NCBI RefSeq assembly: GCF_030253575.1
Contig: NC_080569.1
Location: 6,614,001-6,678,000 of the forward strand
Reading direction: 5' to 3'
Length of the DNA stretch: 64,000 nucleotides
Source of the DNA: Rhododendron vialii
Taxonomy: Eukaryota > Streptophyta > Magnoliopsida > Ericales > Ericaceae
The notes below the pieces were generated by a model that did no database searches, had not been told where the DNA came from, and saw only the letters and a program-made list of their open reading frames with translations. The position numbers and the translations under genes were made by a program. Within the stretch, counting starts at the first letter, position 1; each line of letters opens with the position of its first letter. This document shows positions 1-10,958 of the stretch, in pieces.

Positions 1-59
1 AAAATTAAGTAGCTTTGAGCTACTTAATCCTGACTGAATTCTTGTGTACTTACATTCAA

Positions 60-330
60 CCACCATATCACCACCACAACCGCTCCCACCACCACCACCA
101 CCACTTCTACAACCACCACCACCATCACAACGCCACCATTGCACAACCATCACTCCACCGACACCACTCATTGCCACCATTACACCATCATCACTCCACC
201 GCCGCCGCCGCCGCCACCACCACCATTACAACATTATCGCCGCCACTCCCGCTCAACCACCACCACCACCCTCACTCCATCACCACTAGCACACCACCAC
301 TACCACAAATCACCACTCAACCATTATTAT
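60..330. repeat. CAC/CCA-rich low-complexity tract
   Basis: Degenerate trinucleotide repeat dominated by CAC, CCA and a short GCC run. All three forward frames stay open here only because the tract lacks stop codons, giving His-, Pro- or Thr-rich translations with no domain. I treat it as simple sequence, not as a gene. Confidence 0.85.
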
Positions 331-479
331 AAGTACATTGTGACCATTAGTAAATTATGAGAGAATCGAAACTAAAATTAATTCATCATTTTTTAATTCA
401 ATACTTAATATGTTTATCAAACAGCTTTTCAGTTTAAAAAATTTAGCTTTCAGTACTTAATTTTTTAGCTTTCAACTTT

Positions 480-965
480 CAATTTTCAGTTTTATCAAAC
501 AGGCTAACTACACAACTTTTTTTCCTTTTTTTTTCTTTTTTTTGGTGTATTTTGTTTTTATTTGTTATCTTCTGTATGTTTGGACTGATAGTGTCCGTTT
601 TTATTGTACTGTCTTTTTCTCGTATATAACATCTGGGATAATCTGGTTTGTTAAAAAAAGAAGAAGAAGGAACTGAATACAAAAGAACAATACTAGTAGT
701 AACAAAGAAAACTCAAGCTAACTTGAAGAAAAGCACTTGAAGGGATCCCCCATTCCTGACAAAAAGAGGAATTGGCTCCAGAACGTGGCAGGTTCCTCCA
801 AGAGCACATACTTAACTAGTTAACTTCACTTCAAGTCTTCATCCACAATTCTTCTACCAAGGGCAGATGAATCCTCACCAATTTGGCGAAAAATCCTCTA
901 GTTTCTCTCTCTCCATAGATAATACACCGAAGCAGCCAAACTCAACTTGAATGGGAATATCAAAA
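480..965 (-). mobile_element. 3' end of a LINE (non-LTR retrotransposon), antisense fragment
   Basis: Read on the minus strand from about 965 to 835, the sequence gives the C-terminal tail of a plant L1-type ORF2: a Tyr-Tyr-Leu-Trp-Arg-Glu-Arg-Asn block, an in-frame stop, then Arg-Ile-Phe-Arg-Gln-Ile and a terminal stop after Asp-Glu-Asp-Leu-Lys. The T-rich 3' trailer follows to about 480. The WRERN...RIFR pattern just before the stop is typical of the end of plant LINE ORF2 after the zf-RVT domain. It is 5'-truncated and inactive. Confidence 0.6.
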
Positions 966-1429
966 TGAGATAAAAATACACATGACAGTCATCTGTAACT
1001 AGGCGACATATTTACCCATTTAAAGCATGTACGCATAAATATTTAGTCTTCAAACAGAGCGGGTTGGGGAGAAAGATCCCAAATAATCAAGAAGTATTGT
1101 GAACTGTGGCGGTTTCATGACAATTTAACTGTGTCAAATTGCCCGCGCCAATCGAGTTATTTAGCCAAACAATTATGTAGCTGCACTCAGGTGCAGTAAG
1201 GTTGTATTCTTCTAATAACACGCGCGTGATAAATATATAAGATGTTGTCCTCGCAGATCTAGTTGGTTTAGTTGGGTTTAATCCTTAGATTGTCGGAAAA
1301 GGCTTTGTCCACTGCCACTAGGGTGATTCAAAGTCATCTTTCTTTATTTGGTGTGACGTTCCAACAAGCTTTTTTTATTTTTCTTTTGCTTTTAGGCTGA
1401 AACCCCATTCAGAGAAGCCAAAACAAATT
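966..1429. other. Intergenic, no feature recognised
   Basis: AT-rich single-copy-looking sequence. No coding frame, RNA gene or repeat end recognised on either strand. Confidence 0.5.
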
Positions 1430-1735
1430 GATTTTTGCTATCATTTGTGGCTCATGATATCAACTTTTGTGGCCCAACGTTATGAATTTTTTTCGTGATT
1501 CAACATATGAATTTTAGTGGTTCAACATATAAATTTTTGTGGGTCGTGTTAAGTACTGTATGAGATTTTTGTGGTCAAAAAAACATGTAAATTCACACGA
1601 AGTTTTGTTGTCCAACATTTAAATTTTTGTGGTGGTCCAATTAATGAAACTTTGTGGTTCAACTTACGAATTTTATGGAGTTTGATTGCGATTTTTTGTG
1701 AGAAGATATGAATTTTCGTGGCTCTAAATCCAAGA
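1430..1735. repeat. Degenerate tandem repeat, about 25-30 bp unit
   Basis: At least eight imperfect copies of a unit built on TTTTTGTGGTTCAACATATGAA. The order is kept but spacing and sequence drift, so this is an old, decayed minisatellite. The open frames across it are repeat-driven and not genes. Confidence 0.6.
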
Positions 1736-2194
1736 GGGCATGCCATAAACTATTTGGGTGCGTACCATGTACGGTAACCACGTTCCTCACTATTAGTTTC
1801 ATCCTCGCAATGAATTTTATTATTTTAAGATTGACAGAGGAGAGAGGACTTCTCTTGATGGTATGCACTCAGCATGCAAAAGTATGACGACCTCTCTTAC
1901 TTCCATGTCTACTATTCATAACTTAACATTGTCTTTAATCCATCGATATCCCATTCTTGATGGATGAGTCTACATAATTGTTGGAAGGTTTACTTGTGGA
2001 TGACTCAGAGAATTATACGCAAAAATGCAAACAATTATGCTTTATACTGATCGTGCAGGTATGATTCCCTGTCACCTCCCGCCAATGAATAATGCAATTC
2101 CAGAAGGCTTGTGGCTCCTCTTGAATCCCCTTCCCTCCGCCATTAATCACAAATATCAAGAGCCCAAGACATGCACGCCACTTGGATTGAGGGA

Positions 2195-2352
2195 TTCGGA
2201 GGGGAAGTGAGGGATTTGAGGGGTGATTTTCTTGTTTGGATTGCATTTTAGGAGGGGAAAGGAGGGGGATTGAAGGGAAATGGAGGGGAGAAGAGTACAA
2301 CCATTTTGAGCTCATGACTTCTCCAAAAATAGGAGGAAATGGAGGGGAAGTC
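2195..2352. repeat. G-rich (GGGGA) tract, probable MITE remnant
   Basis: Purine-rich plus strand with many runs of three to five G separated by short A/T spacers, densest at about 2250-2290. The form resembles the GGAGGGGA ends of some plant MITEs, but no matching opposite end was found, so the family is not assigned. The SINE at 2370 was inserted at its right edge. Confidence 0.4.
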
Positions 2353-2567
2353 AAGTGATGTAATCGTTGAACTGCCATGCTGGCCTAGATGGTAAAATTC
2401 ACCCTCTTCTTCAATGGAGGCAGGGGTTCGAGTCCCGCGAGGGGTGTGGGTGGGGTTTAGGGCTATAGACAGCCTTTGGACCCCCTGTGAACTAACATAC
2501 TAACTCTTCCAATCCCGCTGATGTATATAATGTGACCAAAAGAAAAAAAAAAGTGATGTAATCGTTG
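2353..2567 (+). mobile_element. tRNA-derived SINE with 17 bp target-site duplications
   Basis: The body (2370-2550) begins with a tRNA-like head: box A-like TGGCCTAGATGG followed, at the usual distance, by box B GGTTCGAGTCC. It ends in an A-rich tail. Both flanks carry the identical 17-mer AAGTGATGTAATCGTTG (2353-2369 and 2551-2567), the mark of LINE-machinery retroposition. The perfect duplication implies a recent insertion. The tRNA-like head would be read by RNA polymerase III. Confidence 0.88.
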
Positions 2568-3259
2568 GTATTTGTAATACCACTTATGACCCTGAAATTA
2601 ATATTTTCCCTCCACAAGTCCTATGTAGGAGTAGAGTTAATATTGGGGAACACAATCCTTCTTTCTTTCGTTTTCTGTTAAGCAAAAAATTCAATTCACT
2701 AAAAAAAAAAAATCAGAGGCTATCCCCTGGACAACCTATACCACAAAAGTCCCAACAATCCCCTAAAGCCCAAAGCACCACAACAACCAAGACGGGGAAA
2801 ACTATATACAGTACAATTGTTTATCAGAAAGATTCGAGAATCAAGGAGGCCTCCTATTCTGGGATGCGAAATCGTAGAAGACCAAGAGCTAACCCTCACA
2901 AAGAAAAGCTTATAAATGGCATTCCTTAAACCTTTGCCCTTTCTATACTGAACTACCCAACACGTACAGCCCCCGAGACAGAGGCAAAATAGCCCTTGAG
3001 ATGCCAAGACTTAACTTCCAAACCACAGCAGAAAAAGTCTTCGTTCTGTGAAAAGTTCGCATAAACAAGGCCCAAAACTTGACTAAAGACGGAAAAATTC
3101 GTACTTGTAAATTATGCCAAACAAGTAAAAAGATAGCTATACATAATTTCCTTCACATAAACAAGGCCCAAAACTTGTTCGGCTCATCCCAAAACAAGAC
3201 TGCCAGCTTCTGTGACTAATAAATTCTATCCATTATTTCTAAATTTCCATAAACCATGT
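2568..3259. other. Intergenic; 3' flank of the RING-H2 gene
   Basis: No gene recognised. A 20 bp segment, ATAAACAAGGCCCAAAACTT, occurs twice (about 3061 and 3157) and suggests a local duplication in the 3' region of the minus-strand gene that follows. An open frame on the minus strand at 2720-3007 shows no recognisable protein. Confidence 0.45.
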
Positions 3260-3751
3260 TCAAAGAACATAGACTCTACAATTTGGACACGACGAGTGCG
3301 ACAACAACCATGTGTCTATACACTTCACATGAAAACCATGGCCACATTTAGGTAAAATCCTAACCTTCTCTCCACCACCGAATTCTCCGAGGCAAATCGG
3401 ACAACATTCCTTAGCCGGAATATCGCTTCCCGGCTGATATGCCACCACCGGAATCTGGCCCAGTGCATCTTTACTCACCCCCGTGGGAGCCAATTGAGAT
3501 AGAACCAGATCGGGGTCCTCAATTGCAAGTCTTTGGCTGCACCGTATGGCACAACGGATGATTGAGTTTATCAAAAGTGCACCTATTAACGAGCATAGCA
3601 AGGCTGCCAGAATTAACATCATGTTGTTGTCGAAACTCCCACCACTGCCATGTGAAGTACTGCTTCCGATGTTTGGTGGTGGTGCCACTGTGTGAGTGTT
3701 GAGCAGGAGGCGGTGCTGGTGGTGGTGGTGCCTTGCCATGGCCATTAACAC
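3260..3751 (-). CDS. ATL-family RING-H2 E3 ubiquitin ligase, membrane-anchored
   Basis: Single-exon gene of 163 residues, the usual size for small plant ATL proteins, which are often intronless. It opens with a His-rich N-terminus, then a hydrophobic segment at about 43-63 (one membrane span), then a basic Arg/Cys patch. The C-terminus holds a complete RING-H2 finger: Cys117, Cys120, Cys136, His138, His141, Cys144, Cys155 and Cys158, with the Trp148 typical of E2 contact. The block Val92-Tyr105 stands where ATL proteins carry the GLD motif, but the Gly-Leu-Asp core is not conserved. Family knowledge: ATLs are E3 ligases at endomembranes or the plasma membrane, often rapidly induced. The closest resemblance I recall is to the ATL74-77 group, from memory rather than a search. 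The start could be Met1, Met3 or Met5; all keep the domains. Confidence 0.93.
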   Translation of the reverse strand: MLMAMARHHHHQHRLLLNTHTVAPPPNIGSSTSHGSGGSFDNNMMLILAALLCSLIGALLINSIIRCAIRCSQRLAIEDPDLVLSQLAPTGVSKDALGQIPVVAYQPGSDIPAKECCPICLGEFGGGEKVRILPKCGHGFHVKCIDTWLLSHSSCPNCRVYVL

Positions 3752-3851
3752 TATGTTTTGGTAGCCAATTAAATGGCTAACTAATCCAATTGGTCCTCTC
3801 TTGCCAAATCCAATTCTCTTTGTGTGCTAACTCAGGAGGTGTGAGTATGTG

Positions 3852-3852
3852 C

Positions 3853-3926
<74 letters not shown>
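3852..3926. repeat. Compound (GT)n(GA)n microsatellite
   Basis: Uninterrupted GT repeats run directly into GA repeats. On the minus strand this is a (TC)n(AC)n tract about 100 bp upstream of the RING-H2 start codon, so it probably lies in its 5' leader or core promoter. CT-rich leaders are common in plant genes. Confidence 0.95.
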
Positions 3927-3928
<2 letters not shown>

Positions 3929-4701
3929 CTACTAACTGAACTCCACTGCTGCAGAAGTTCGGGATACCCAGATGGTTAAGGTCATATTTTTGTCGTCCAC
4001 ATACATAGATGGCCTTGTGGCACAGAATGATACGGAAGTTCAAGTTCTTTTTGTTTTTGTTTTTGTTTTTGCCTTTGTCTTTTTATGTGGAAGTGATGTG
4101 ATAACTAGCCCCAAGTTAGGCCGATTGGTTGGTGAGTCTGCTACATATACAATTGATTAGGGTTCAGTTTTTGGGATCAGACCGGAAAAACATAATTTCT
4201 TGTGAATTTTCTAATCTCAGAAGGGATGGCATGATTTTGACTGGACTGAAAAGGGGATTAGCCAATACCCGTTAGCTAACCTGGACCTTGGCCATTAAAT
4301 GAAATTACAAACTATACGCAGAATTAAGTTAGGTGACCTATCAATTCCAAGTTATTTTGGGCCCATTCGCAAAAGATAAACACAACTTGCTCTGATGGAT
4401 GCAGCACATGCAACTTGATTATGAAGCGTCAACTTCACAATTGGGGTTCTGGAAATTGCTATTCTTGGTTTGGATTGTTATGAAATGACCTGAGTTAGAC
4501 TCAGACATTATCTTTCTTTCTAAAGCCGAAACAACTAAAATACTGTAGGTAAGGTAACTATCCCTCGCAGGATTTCCAATTCCCAGGTGGGTGACCCTAA
4601 GCAACCCCGCAATTCACATACACAAAGGCCCACCCATCCATTTACACCCTAGACTTAGGTAATTTACAAAAACATTAACACTAAACAAGACCATTTTTTT
4701 T
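3927..4701. other. Intergenic; probable upstream region of the RING-H2 gene
   Basis: Contains a short TTTTTG minisatellite (about 4048-4073). No coding frame or RNA gene recognised. As it lies 5' of the minus-strand RING-H2 gene it probably includes promoter sequence, but I could not fix a TATA box. Confidence 0.4.
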
Positions 4702-4929
4702 AGGGTAAGTACTAAGAGAGAAACTTATTTGCGGAGGCTCTGTGAACAACCTATTTACGAAACAGCAATCTCAGTCGTCCATTCACGCAATCAATGGCTG
4801 AGGTTCATTTTTAATTTTTACCGATCGCAATTGATTTTCAGTCTGAACCGTTCAAAAATACTTTGGACGCACGCGATTGGCCTCCGCTTTACAAAATGAT
4901 CCGCAAATAAGATTTTCTGAAGTAGTAAT
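4702..4929. mobile_element. MITE with imperfect terminal inverted repeats
   Basis: The left end (AGTACTAAGAGAGAAACTTA followed by TTTGCGGA) matches the reverse complement of the right end (TACTTCAGAAAATCTTATTT then GCGGA) over about 28 bp with several mismatches. There is no coding capacity. I could not fix a target-site duplication, so the superfamily is open. Confidence 0.55.
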
Positions 4930-5336
4930 CCATCCTTGTTGGGAGATGGTCTTGTGAAGTTTCTACGTTCCTAATACATATTTTCTAGTGTGGAAGGAAC
5001 GGGGAAATCATGTGGGGTCTGGCGCACCCACTACTAGTTGTGAACTCCCACCGCCCCTGGCAAGTGACAACAGTGCCAGCTCCAGAAATACAGTATTGTA
5101 TTTGTTAGGGTTGGGTTTATTTGGCACTCAATCATGGGCCATTCCGTGGAGGTCATCTGATTGGGTTTGGACTGATGTGGGCCCGAATTTCTTGATGGTG
5201 CACCTGTTGGTTTTAGAATTGGTAGGCCGGGTTAATTTTAATTTTGGTAGAAGAAGGCCCAATGGGTTTAGTGGATAAGGACGTGGGAGGTGTGATGGGT
5301 TTGGGGCCAAAAATAGAAAAAATTGACAAGTTTCTG
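4930..5336. other. Intergenic, no feature recognised
   Basis: Overlapping short open frames on both strands lack recognisable domains or splice context. Nothing else seen. Confidence 0.4.
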
Positions 5337-5900
5337 GGATACCAAGGGAAATGGGGCAATCCCTCTTTCACCGAATGTGGGAAGAAAAAAAAAAGTAGTA
5401 ACTCACAACTTAGTCATAAAAATATGTAAATTGACATGTTTGTGAACTCATTTTATATGTCTGTTCACACAACATATATCTGTAAAGAAAAATGCAGTAA
5501 AAGTGCTAAATTTGGTGCAAATTTATTTAACGTTCAAATGGGTCACATTCCTCTTCAATTAGTGGAAAGATTTCAAACATGGTGCGAATTTATGCACAGA
5601 GAGAGATGAAAAGTTGTTGAAAAAAAAAGGAAAAATTCCATAGAATGAGAGACTGAGCAGAGTCTTTTAAAATAAAATAAAATAAAAAGGATAGCATATA
5701 ATGGTGCCAAAGAGGCTCAAACTTTGTGGCCTAAGAAACCGCTCATACGATGTAAACTTTTGAAGTATTGTCATACTATAGTATTATGTTTTGGGATTAT
5801 CATTTCACTTTAATGTTGCTTCATGTAAATATGTATATTTTTTGGGTATTTCTGAGACAGGGGTGGCACGTGTCACTCCTCCGAGTTCGCCCTTGGCGTT
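5337..5900 (+). mobile_element. Dispersed hAT-like element, copy A (degenerate)
   Basis: Shares extended similarity, in the same orientation, with 28520-29035: the blocks AAATTGACATGTTTGT, CATTTTATATGTC and GTTCAAATGGGTCAC occur in the same order, and both copies end in GGGGTGGCACGTG. In the other copy the end runs on to AGCTCCGCCCCTG, which resembles hAT-type ends (CAGGGGCGGAGCT read outwards). No coding capacity. This copy has lost or mutated its right tip. Confidence 0.6.
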
Positions 5901-6622
5901 CAGAGCCGTTTAATACACATGGATCCGCATGCATCAAATGACTCCAAAAATTGCATTTAAGATGCACTTTTGACATTAAAATTAAAACTAACTTTAACAT
6001 CTGCCCTCTGACGAAATTAAAACTCCCCCAAAAAAGATAAATATTTGGGAAGCGTAACCTCGTGGCTATGCATACTGCATAGTTCTACAAGTCAACAGCA
6101 AAAAAAACTTGTAAGCAAATCAAGAAGACGGAAATTGAGTCAATCACAAGAAGCACAATAATAGCAACTTAGAAAGATAAATCGCTAGCAAAGTAATTAT
6201 AAGAAGAGGATCTTATTGTAACAACTAGCGTCCCGTTAGCTGCTACTCTGCTAGGAAATTTGTTTTGGCTGATGCCTTGGGCGTGGGGCATATTCGTACT
6301 TAGTTTTTTGTTTCGACTTCTGTTTGCCTTGTGTCCCTATCTGAACATTTCCAATAGACCAAGCAAAACCCTCCTTTTATCTATTTTGAATAGGTTTAAC
6401 CACAAAATCAAGTCCCAGCAGACTAAGCAAGAGGGTCGCCTCTTAGAATATTACTACAGTTCCCCGCGTGTACCAGCGAGGTACTTGTTCACTAGCCAAC
6501 ATTATTTTATATTTTCGTTGTAGCTTTTCGTGAGGAAGAAGTACAAATGAGACTTTTTGTGTATACTGTTAATATAATAATATTAATGGGATTTAGCTAG
6601 CCTAAAAAAACTAGGCTGGTGG
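5901..6622. other. Intergenic, no feature recognised
   Basis: AT-rich. The open frame at 6260-6523 has a hydrophobic start but no recognisable family or support. Confidence 0.4.
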
Positions 6623-7047
6623 TAAGAGCATCCACATCTCACTCTCCATTCTTCTTCTGCCGCTAGATTAGAGAGCAAAAGACTGAAAACCTCTCTGTAC
6701 CAGGCTTGTGGACTTCGTCGCTACTTTACAAAATTTTAATTTTGCTACAGTACCTCGTTAGAAGAAAAGAGGCATTGTTCACTCTTCTCTCCATTAAAAT
6801 ACAATTTCAGTATTCGTGTCAACAAACCCACCGGTGAAGTGGCTGACAAACCCACTGGGAATGCTCCGTAAACATGTACGAAACCATTTTAAAAAAGATT
6901 TGAATATTTAATTAGTTGAAGGGTAGAGAGTGAAAATAAAGAGTTTGATGCAATAGACATTTTTAAAGTGGATAACTAAAGTAATAAAGTGGCTTTTCTC
7001 TCTCTAATTTGGTCCGAAATTTAGAAAGACCGGTGCGAATGCTCTAA
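6623..7047. mobile_element. Tourist-like (PIF/Harbinger) MITE
   Basis: The body (6626-7044) starts with GAGCATCCACA and ends in the near-inverse TGCGAATGCTC. It is flanked on both sides by TAA (6623-6625 and 7045-7047), the 3 bp duplication of PIF/Harbinger elements. It has no open frame of note and is 419 bp long, a usual MITE size. Confidence 0.78.
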
Positions 7048-7475
7048 TACAAACATTTAGGTGCTAGCTAAAGTAAAAAATTGCACTTTTTCTAGTCATT
7101 TTGCTTAGGATTGGTTTGAGTCTATTGGAGATACTTTACAATGATACTTTATCTTGGCTATAGTGTCTTTTTTTAATCTATGATATTTCCGATTGGCCAA
7201 AAAAAAAAATTACATGAGTGGCGGCTATCCAAGAAACAATACACATAGCACTATGAACAACCAAATCGGACAACATAGACCTTGAACGACATTCGATCAA
7301 AAAATTATATTCTTTTTCTTCTGCTGTGGCTTCTTTGTTTCTCAATATATCCAGATGTTCTATGAGAGAGTACAAATGAATTGTGATGACTGAAATTAGT
7401 TGCAGAACATGAACTTGCACAACAAGCATGTGTATAAATGTCTAGTCTTTAGTTATCTATGGGGTGGATTCATAC
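7048..7475. other. Intergenic; would hold later exons of the P450 pseudogene if present
   Basis: On the minus strand this lies just 3' of the P450 remnant. I looked for the remaining P450 landmarks (ExxR, PERF, and the heme-binding FxxGxRxCxG block) and found none, so the C-terminal half of the gene is missing. Confidence 0.5.
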
Positions 7476-8365
7476 CTTTTAAAACTTTGGAGTAAAATTG
7501 CTTATCGCTAGATGGCTTCCATACCATCAAACTCAAAAGAATAGCTGTTGAATCATGACTTGCTATGATTAGGAACGTACAATTATCGACAACCACTTCT
7601 TCTGGAATGGGTTCTTTATTTTCATCTCTCGATGCCAGTAGACTTGACAATACGTCGTTTGTTGGACTCAAAACACCTGTGGAAAGCTCCTCCTTTCTCT
7701 GCCTCAGAATCGGCAGAAACCGATGAGAAATCCTTGCTTTGGCTTGCAAGCCCATGGAGTAAGGAGACCCTGGGCCTGGATACTTTAAATAAATAGAGCC
7801 AAGTGCCTTAAAAACGAGATGAAAATCATCCATGAAGGCCTCTTGTGTTGCCTCGTCATGGATACCAAAAAGAATGTCACAAGCAACTTTAAATGTGAGC
7901 TTCTTCATAAAATCAACAAACTTAATGGTATCTTTCTCTGTTGTTTCTTTCAGCAACAAAGCGGTCACCAGATCATCCATTCGCTTGACGTAGTTCTGTA
8001 GACTTTCTTCCTAGGAGGGCTCTTAAGCTCTTTGGTCGGTTGGTAGAAAACACATCTTGCTGGAACCAAATACAAACTTGTTTCCGGCCAGACCAACAAT
8101 AAACACGACTGGAATGCACGCTATCGACGTTTTGAAAATCGGCCCGTATTTTGCCACCCTTTTGTTTATCCATTGATCAGCACTTTGATCATTTCCAATA
8201 GCATATGCAAAAGCTCAGGATCTCTCCGATCAGAGGCAAGCAAAGAAACCCTTTTGGAAGATTTTTGGATCCATGAGTACTCTTCTTAATGACAAACTTA
8301 AAAAGCAAAAGTATGGAAACTAGTAGAAATGTAAATGTAGCTAAGGCAATCAAAGACATCTCCAT
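7476..8365 (-). pseudogene. Truncated cytochrome P450 (CYP85 clan, CYP716/CYP725-like)
   Basis: The minus strand from the ATG at 8365 encodes a P450 N-terminus: a hydrophobic anchor, Lys/Ser-rich linker, and a Leu-Pro-Lys-Gly then Leu-Pro-Leu-Ile-Gly-Glu hinge. The frame breaks near 8200, resumes as Trp-Ile-Asn-Lys-Arg with Gly-Pro-Ile-Phe-Lys-Thr (seen in a shifted frame), and breaks again near 8015-8030. It then runs cleanly (7980-7476) through Phe-Val-Asp-Phe-Met-Lys-Lys-Leu-Thr and an I-helix Ile-Ala-Ser-His-Asp-Ser-Thr in place of the usual Ala-Gly-His-Asp-Thr-Thr. A GT donor follows at 7475. No exon with ExxR or the heme-binding Cys is found downstream. Relatives oxidise triterpenes (CYP716) or taxanes (CYP725). 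With at least two frame breaks and no heme ligand it cannot be a working enzyme. Confidence 0.85.
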
Positions 8366-8789
8366 TGCGTTTCAGAGAGAGTGCTTCATTGCTTGATCAC
8401 CAAATTGATCCTTTGGCTGCTATATATATTCATGCATCCGTTGCAATAATAATTCATGTCCTTGTCCAGAACAAACTTATTATGAATGTACCAACTACTT
8501 TGTTTATTTTTTTTGAAAAAAAGAGAGACAATCAACTGCGTAGTAATATTTATGTCAAGATCAATGCATCATCAATGCATATGTAAATAGAAAAAAACTT
8601 AATCCAAGCGAAAAAAGAAAAAAAGAACAAGTAAATTCAAGAAAGAAAAATACGAGAACCCATTGTAACATGGACGCTGAGATTTATTTTTCCACTTAAA
8701 ATAATATGTTAAGGACTATATGAGTACATAAAATTAACTTCCAATTTTCTTATCTCAAAAGGCAAGAAAATTTAATCTAGTATTAAATA
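8366..8789. other. Upstream flank of the P450 pseudogene, no feature recognised
   Basis: AT-rich sequence without recognisable genes or repeat ends. Confidence 0.4.
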
Positions 8790-9400
8790 TGATGTAGAAC
8801 ACGTGGAGGCTCAATTTCATGATCAGCTGGACCGAGCCAAGCCTCGAAAGTCCAAACGGTGTTTAATTTCAGATTACCCAAATTGGTTAAATTCGGACGA
8901 GCTCGGAATAGGCCAAAACTTGGTGGGCTGACTTATTTTCGCGCTCCGGTCAATACTCATGAACCCAAAGTTGATGATCGATGGTGCTTTTCGGCCTAAT
9001 TCCTTCGTTTAGGCATTCAATTGCGTTATTTTGCTCTTTTAGGAAAGATTTGTTTCGTTAATAACTCTTAGACCGTAATTCCTTTTAAGTTGATTCTTTT
9101 TGGGAAAGTCTTGTTTTTCTTTCCCGTTTTCAATTTTAGGAAAAGCCCCAAATTCTGGGACTTTTTATTTTCCAAGTTTATTTTTAGGGTTTCTAGGGTT
9201 TCAGCCTATTTAAGGGTTTGTAACCTAGAGTTTATGCAGCTTATTATCAATAATATTCAGACTTTGTCTTTTTCTCTTGAAGATTCAAGAACTGCTCGTG
9301 GCTACGAGTACCTATCATTCGTTTGATTAGTACGCAACTAATCTCTTTGTTAATTCCGCTGCGTCAAAATATTTTTACAGATGCATAGATTTGCGGCGAC
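8790..9400 (+). mobile_element. Probable LTR-retrotransposon fossil (LTR and flank fragment)
   Basis: The stretch resembles a plant Ty3-type long terminal repeat: a TATA-like CTATTTAAGGG near 9207, followed by GTTTGTAACC and an ATCAATAAT block of the kind found near LTR polyadenylation sites. No matching second LTR is seen in the window, so it is an isolated, broken and probably old fragment. The family is inferred from overall style only. Confidence 0.35.
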
Positions 9401-10832
9401 GATTATTTAATTCTTTCAAACAAATTCTTAGTTGGGCAGACGAACTTATATCTTTTTTCTACTTTCGATGGAGAAAAAAAAAACCTTAGCTAGGATAGTG
9501 GTTTGTATTCATCCTAGGACGTAAAGTAGCAACTAGTGGGATCGAAAAATTAAACTATGCTGTCAAGGATTTAATTGGTTGGTTTTTTGGGTTGACAGCA
9601 TCATTGAGTAGAATAATGTTAAAGGAACTGATTAGCAAATCGACTGAAATTTTTGAACTATGAACGTAAATGGTGATTCCTCCGGCCAGTTCAATGGACT
9701 CATTTTCGAAAGCCCCATGGTAGAACAAGGACGGCCCAAGCCTTAGGCTATTGAAGCCGAGACCTAGGGCGGCCTGGGCCTCCAAGTTCGGGAGGCCTCA
9801 AATTTAAGTGCATAAGTATATAGGAATATAATATAGTATTTTATATCTAGTAGTTTAACATCCTGATCGAACTTTTTAATTAGCCAAAAAAACTATGAGC
9901 ATTTATTTACTTTATCAAATCATTGGACGATGATAGTTTGAAAATTTGCTTATCTTAAGCGTGAATGTCTTTCTAAAGATGATAATTCTTCCGATATTGA
10001 TGGTTTAGAATTGCGTAGTTACAAGTTTTGGAATAATTCTTACCGGTGGGAGGAAAGGAGATAAGGCAAATTTTTTGAGTTAAAAGTTTTGAGATAATTT
10101 ACATGAATGGAAGAAAAGAAAAAAATTATGCCAATTGACATTCAGAATTGTGTTAAATTGCTTATAGACTATTGATATTGACAATGCTTGTTCGAAAGGA
10201 TATTTCCAAAAATAAAAACGGTTACTTAAATATTGGTCTTTCACCCTAGTATGACTATGAGTTATGTTTTCATACTCAAATTTGAATACACAATTTTGCA
10301 ATTATTCCCCACATAAGCCATTATCCCCTGATTTTGGGACCAAAACTTAACGTTTTCATCCTATGCGTGGGATTTTGAGCATTTCTAGTCAAAGCCTAGC
10401 CTTTTATTGGAACTAGCCCATTACAAAAATCCTAACAAATATTCGAGTTCTGGAACAAGAAATGAAACAAAGTATTGCTGAGGCTATAAGCTCCTCCGTC
10501 TGAATTGAATGAGAAGCCGGATATTATTTTAATTTTAATTTTGTTTAGCTATGCGATTTCGTTACTAGCAAATTTAACTAGACTTTCATTTACAGATTTA
10601 ATAAAAAAAATTTATGAATTAGATATTCACATTTTAGAGAAAATTTAACAAAATTAGTTGAACTTGAATGAATACTACAAAATTTTGGGAAAAATAAAGA
10701 AAGTGAAAAGTGTTTTAATAACACTATAAATAACCTTTATGGGTTTCTTTTAAACAAATTGCGCATTATTGTTATTGTAGGTCCAATTCATATAAAAAAA
10801 ATTGAGACATTTAATATTGAATTACATAGAAA
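9401..10832. other. Intergenic, no gene recognised
   Basis: About 1.4 kb of AT-rich DNA. Near 9730-9790 lies a GC-richer stretch (GGCCCAAGCC, GGCGGCCTGGGCC) that may be the tip of a DNA transposon, but no partner end was found. Open frames here are short and unrecognisable. Confidence 0.4.
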
Positions 10833-10958
10833 TTAGGCCCCGTTTCGTTAAAATTCTTATTTTTTAAGTATTTATTTTTTCTGTCTTACGAGACAGTTCA
10901 TTCTCTCACGATATATCACTTTTAATTCAAAAAATAACCTTAACGGAACGAGGCATTA
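10833..10958. mobile_element. Short Tourist-like (PIF/Harbinger) MITE
   Basis: The 120 bp body (10836-10955) has imperfect inverted ends: GGCCCCGTTTCGTTAA on the left and TTAACGGAACGAGGCA on the right. TTA flanks both sides (10833-10835 and 10956-10958), as expected for PIF/Harbinger. A GAGACAG/CTGTCTT-like stem sits in the middle. Confidence 0.68.

Noticed and set aside
15-360. Three overlapping His/Pro/Thr-rich open frames
   Set aside because: Produced by a CAC/CCA low-complexity tract that lacks stop codons in any frame; no domain, no splice or promoter context.
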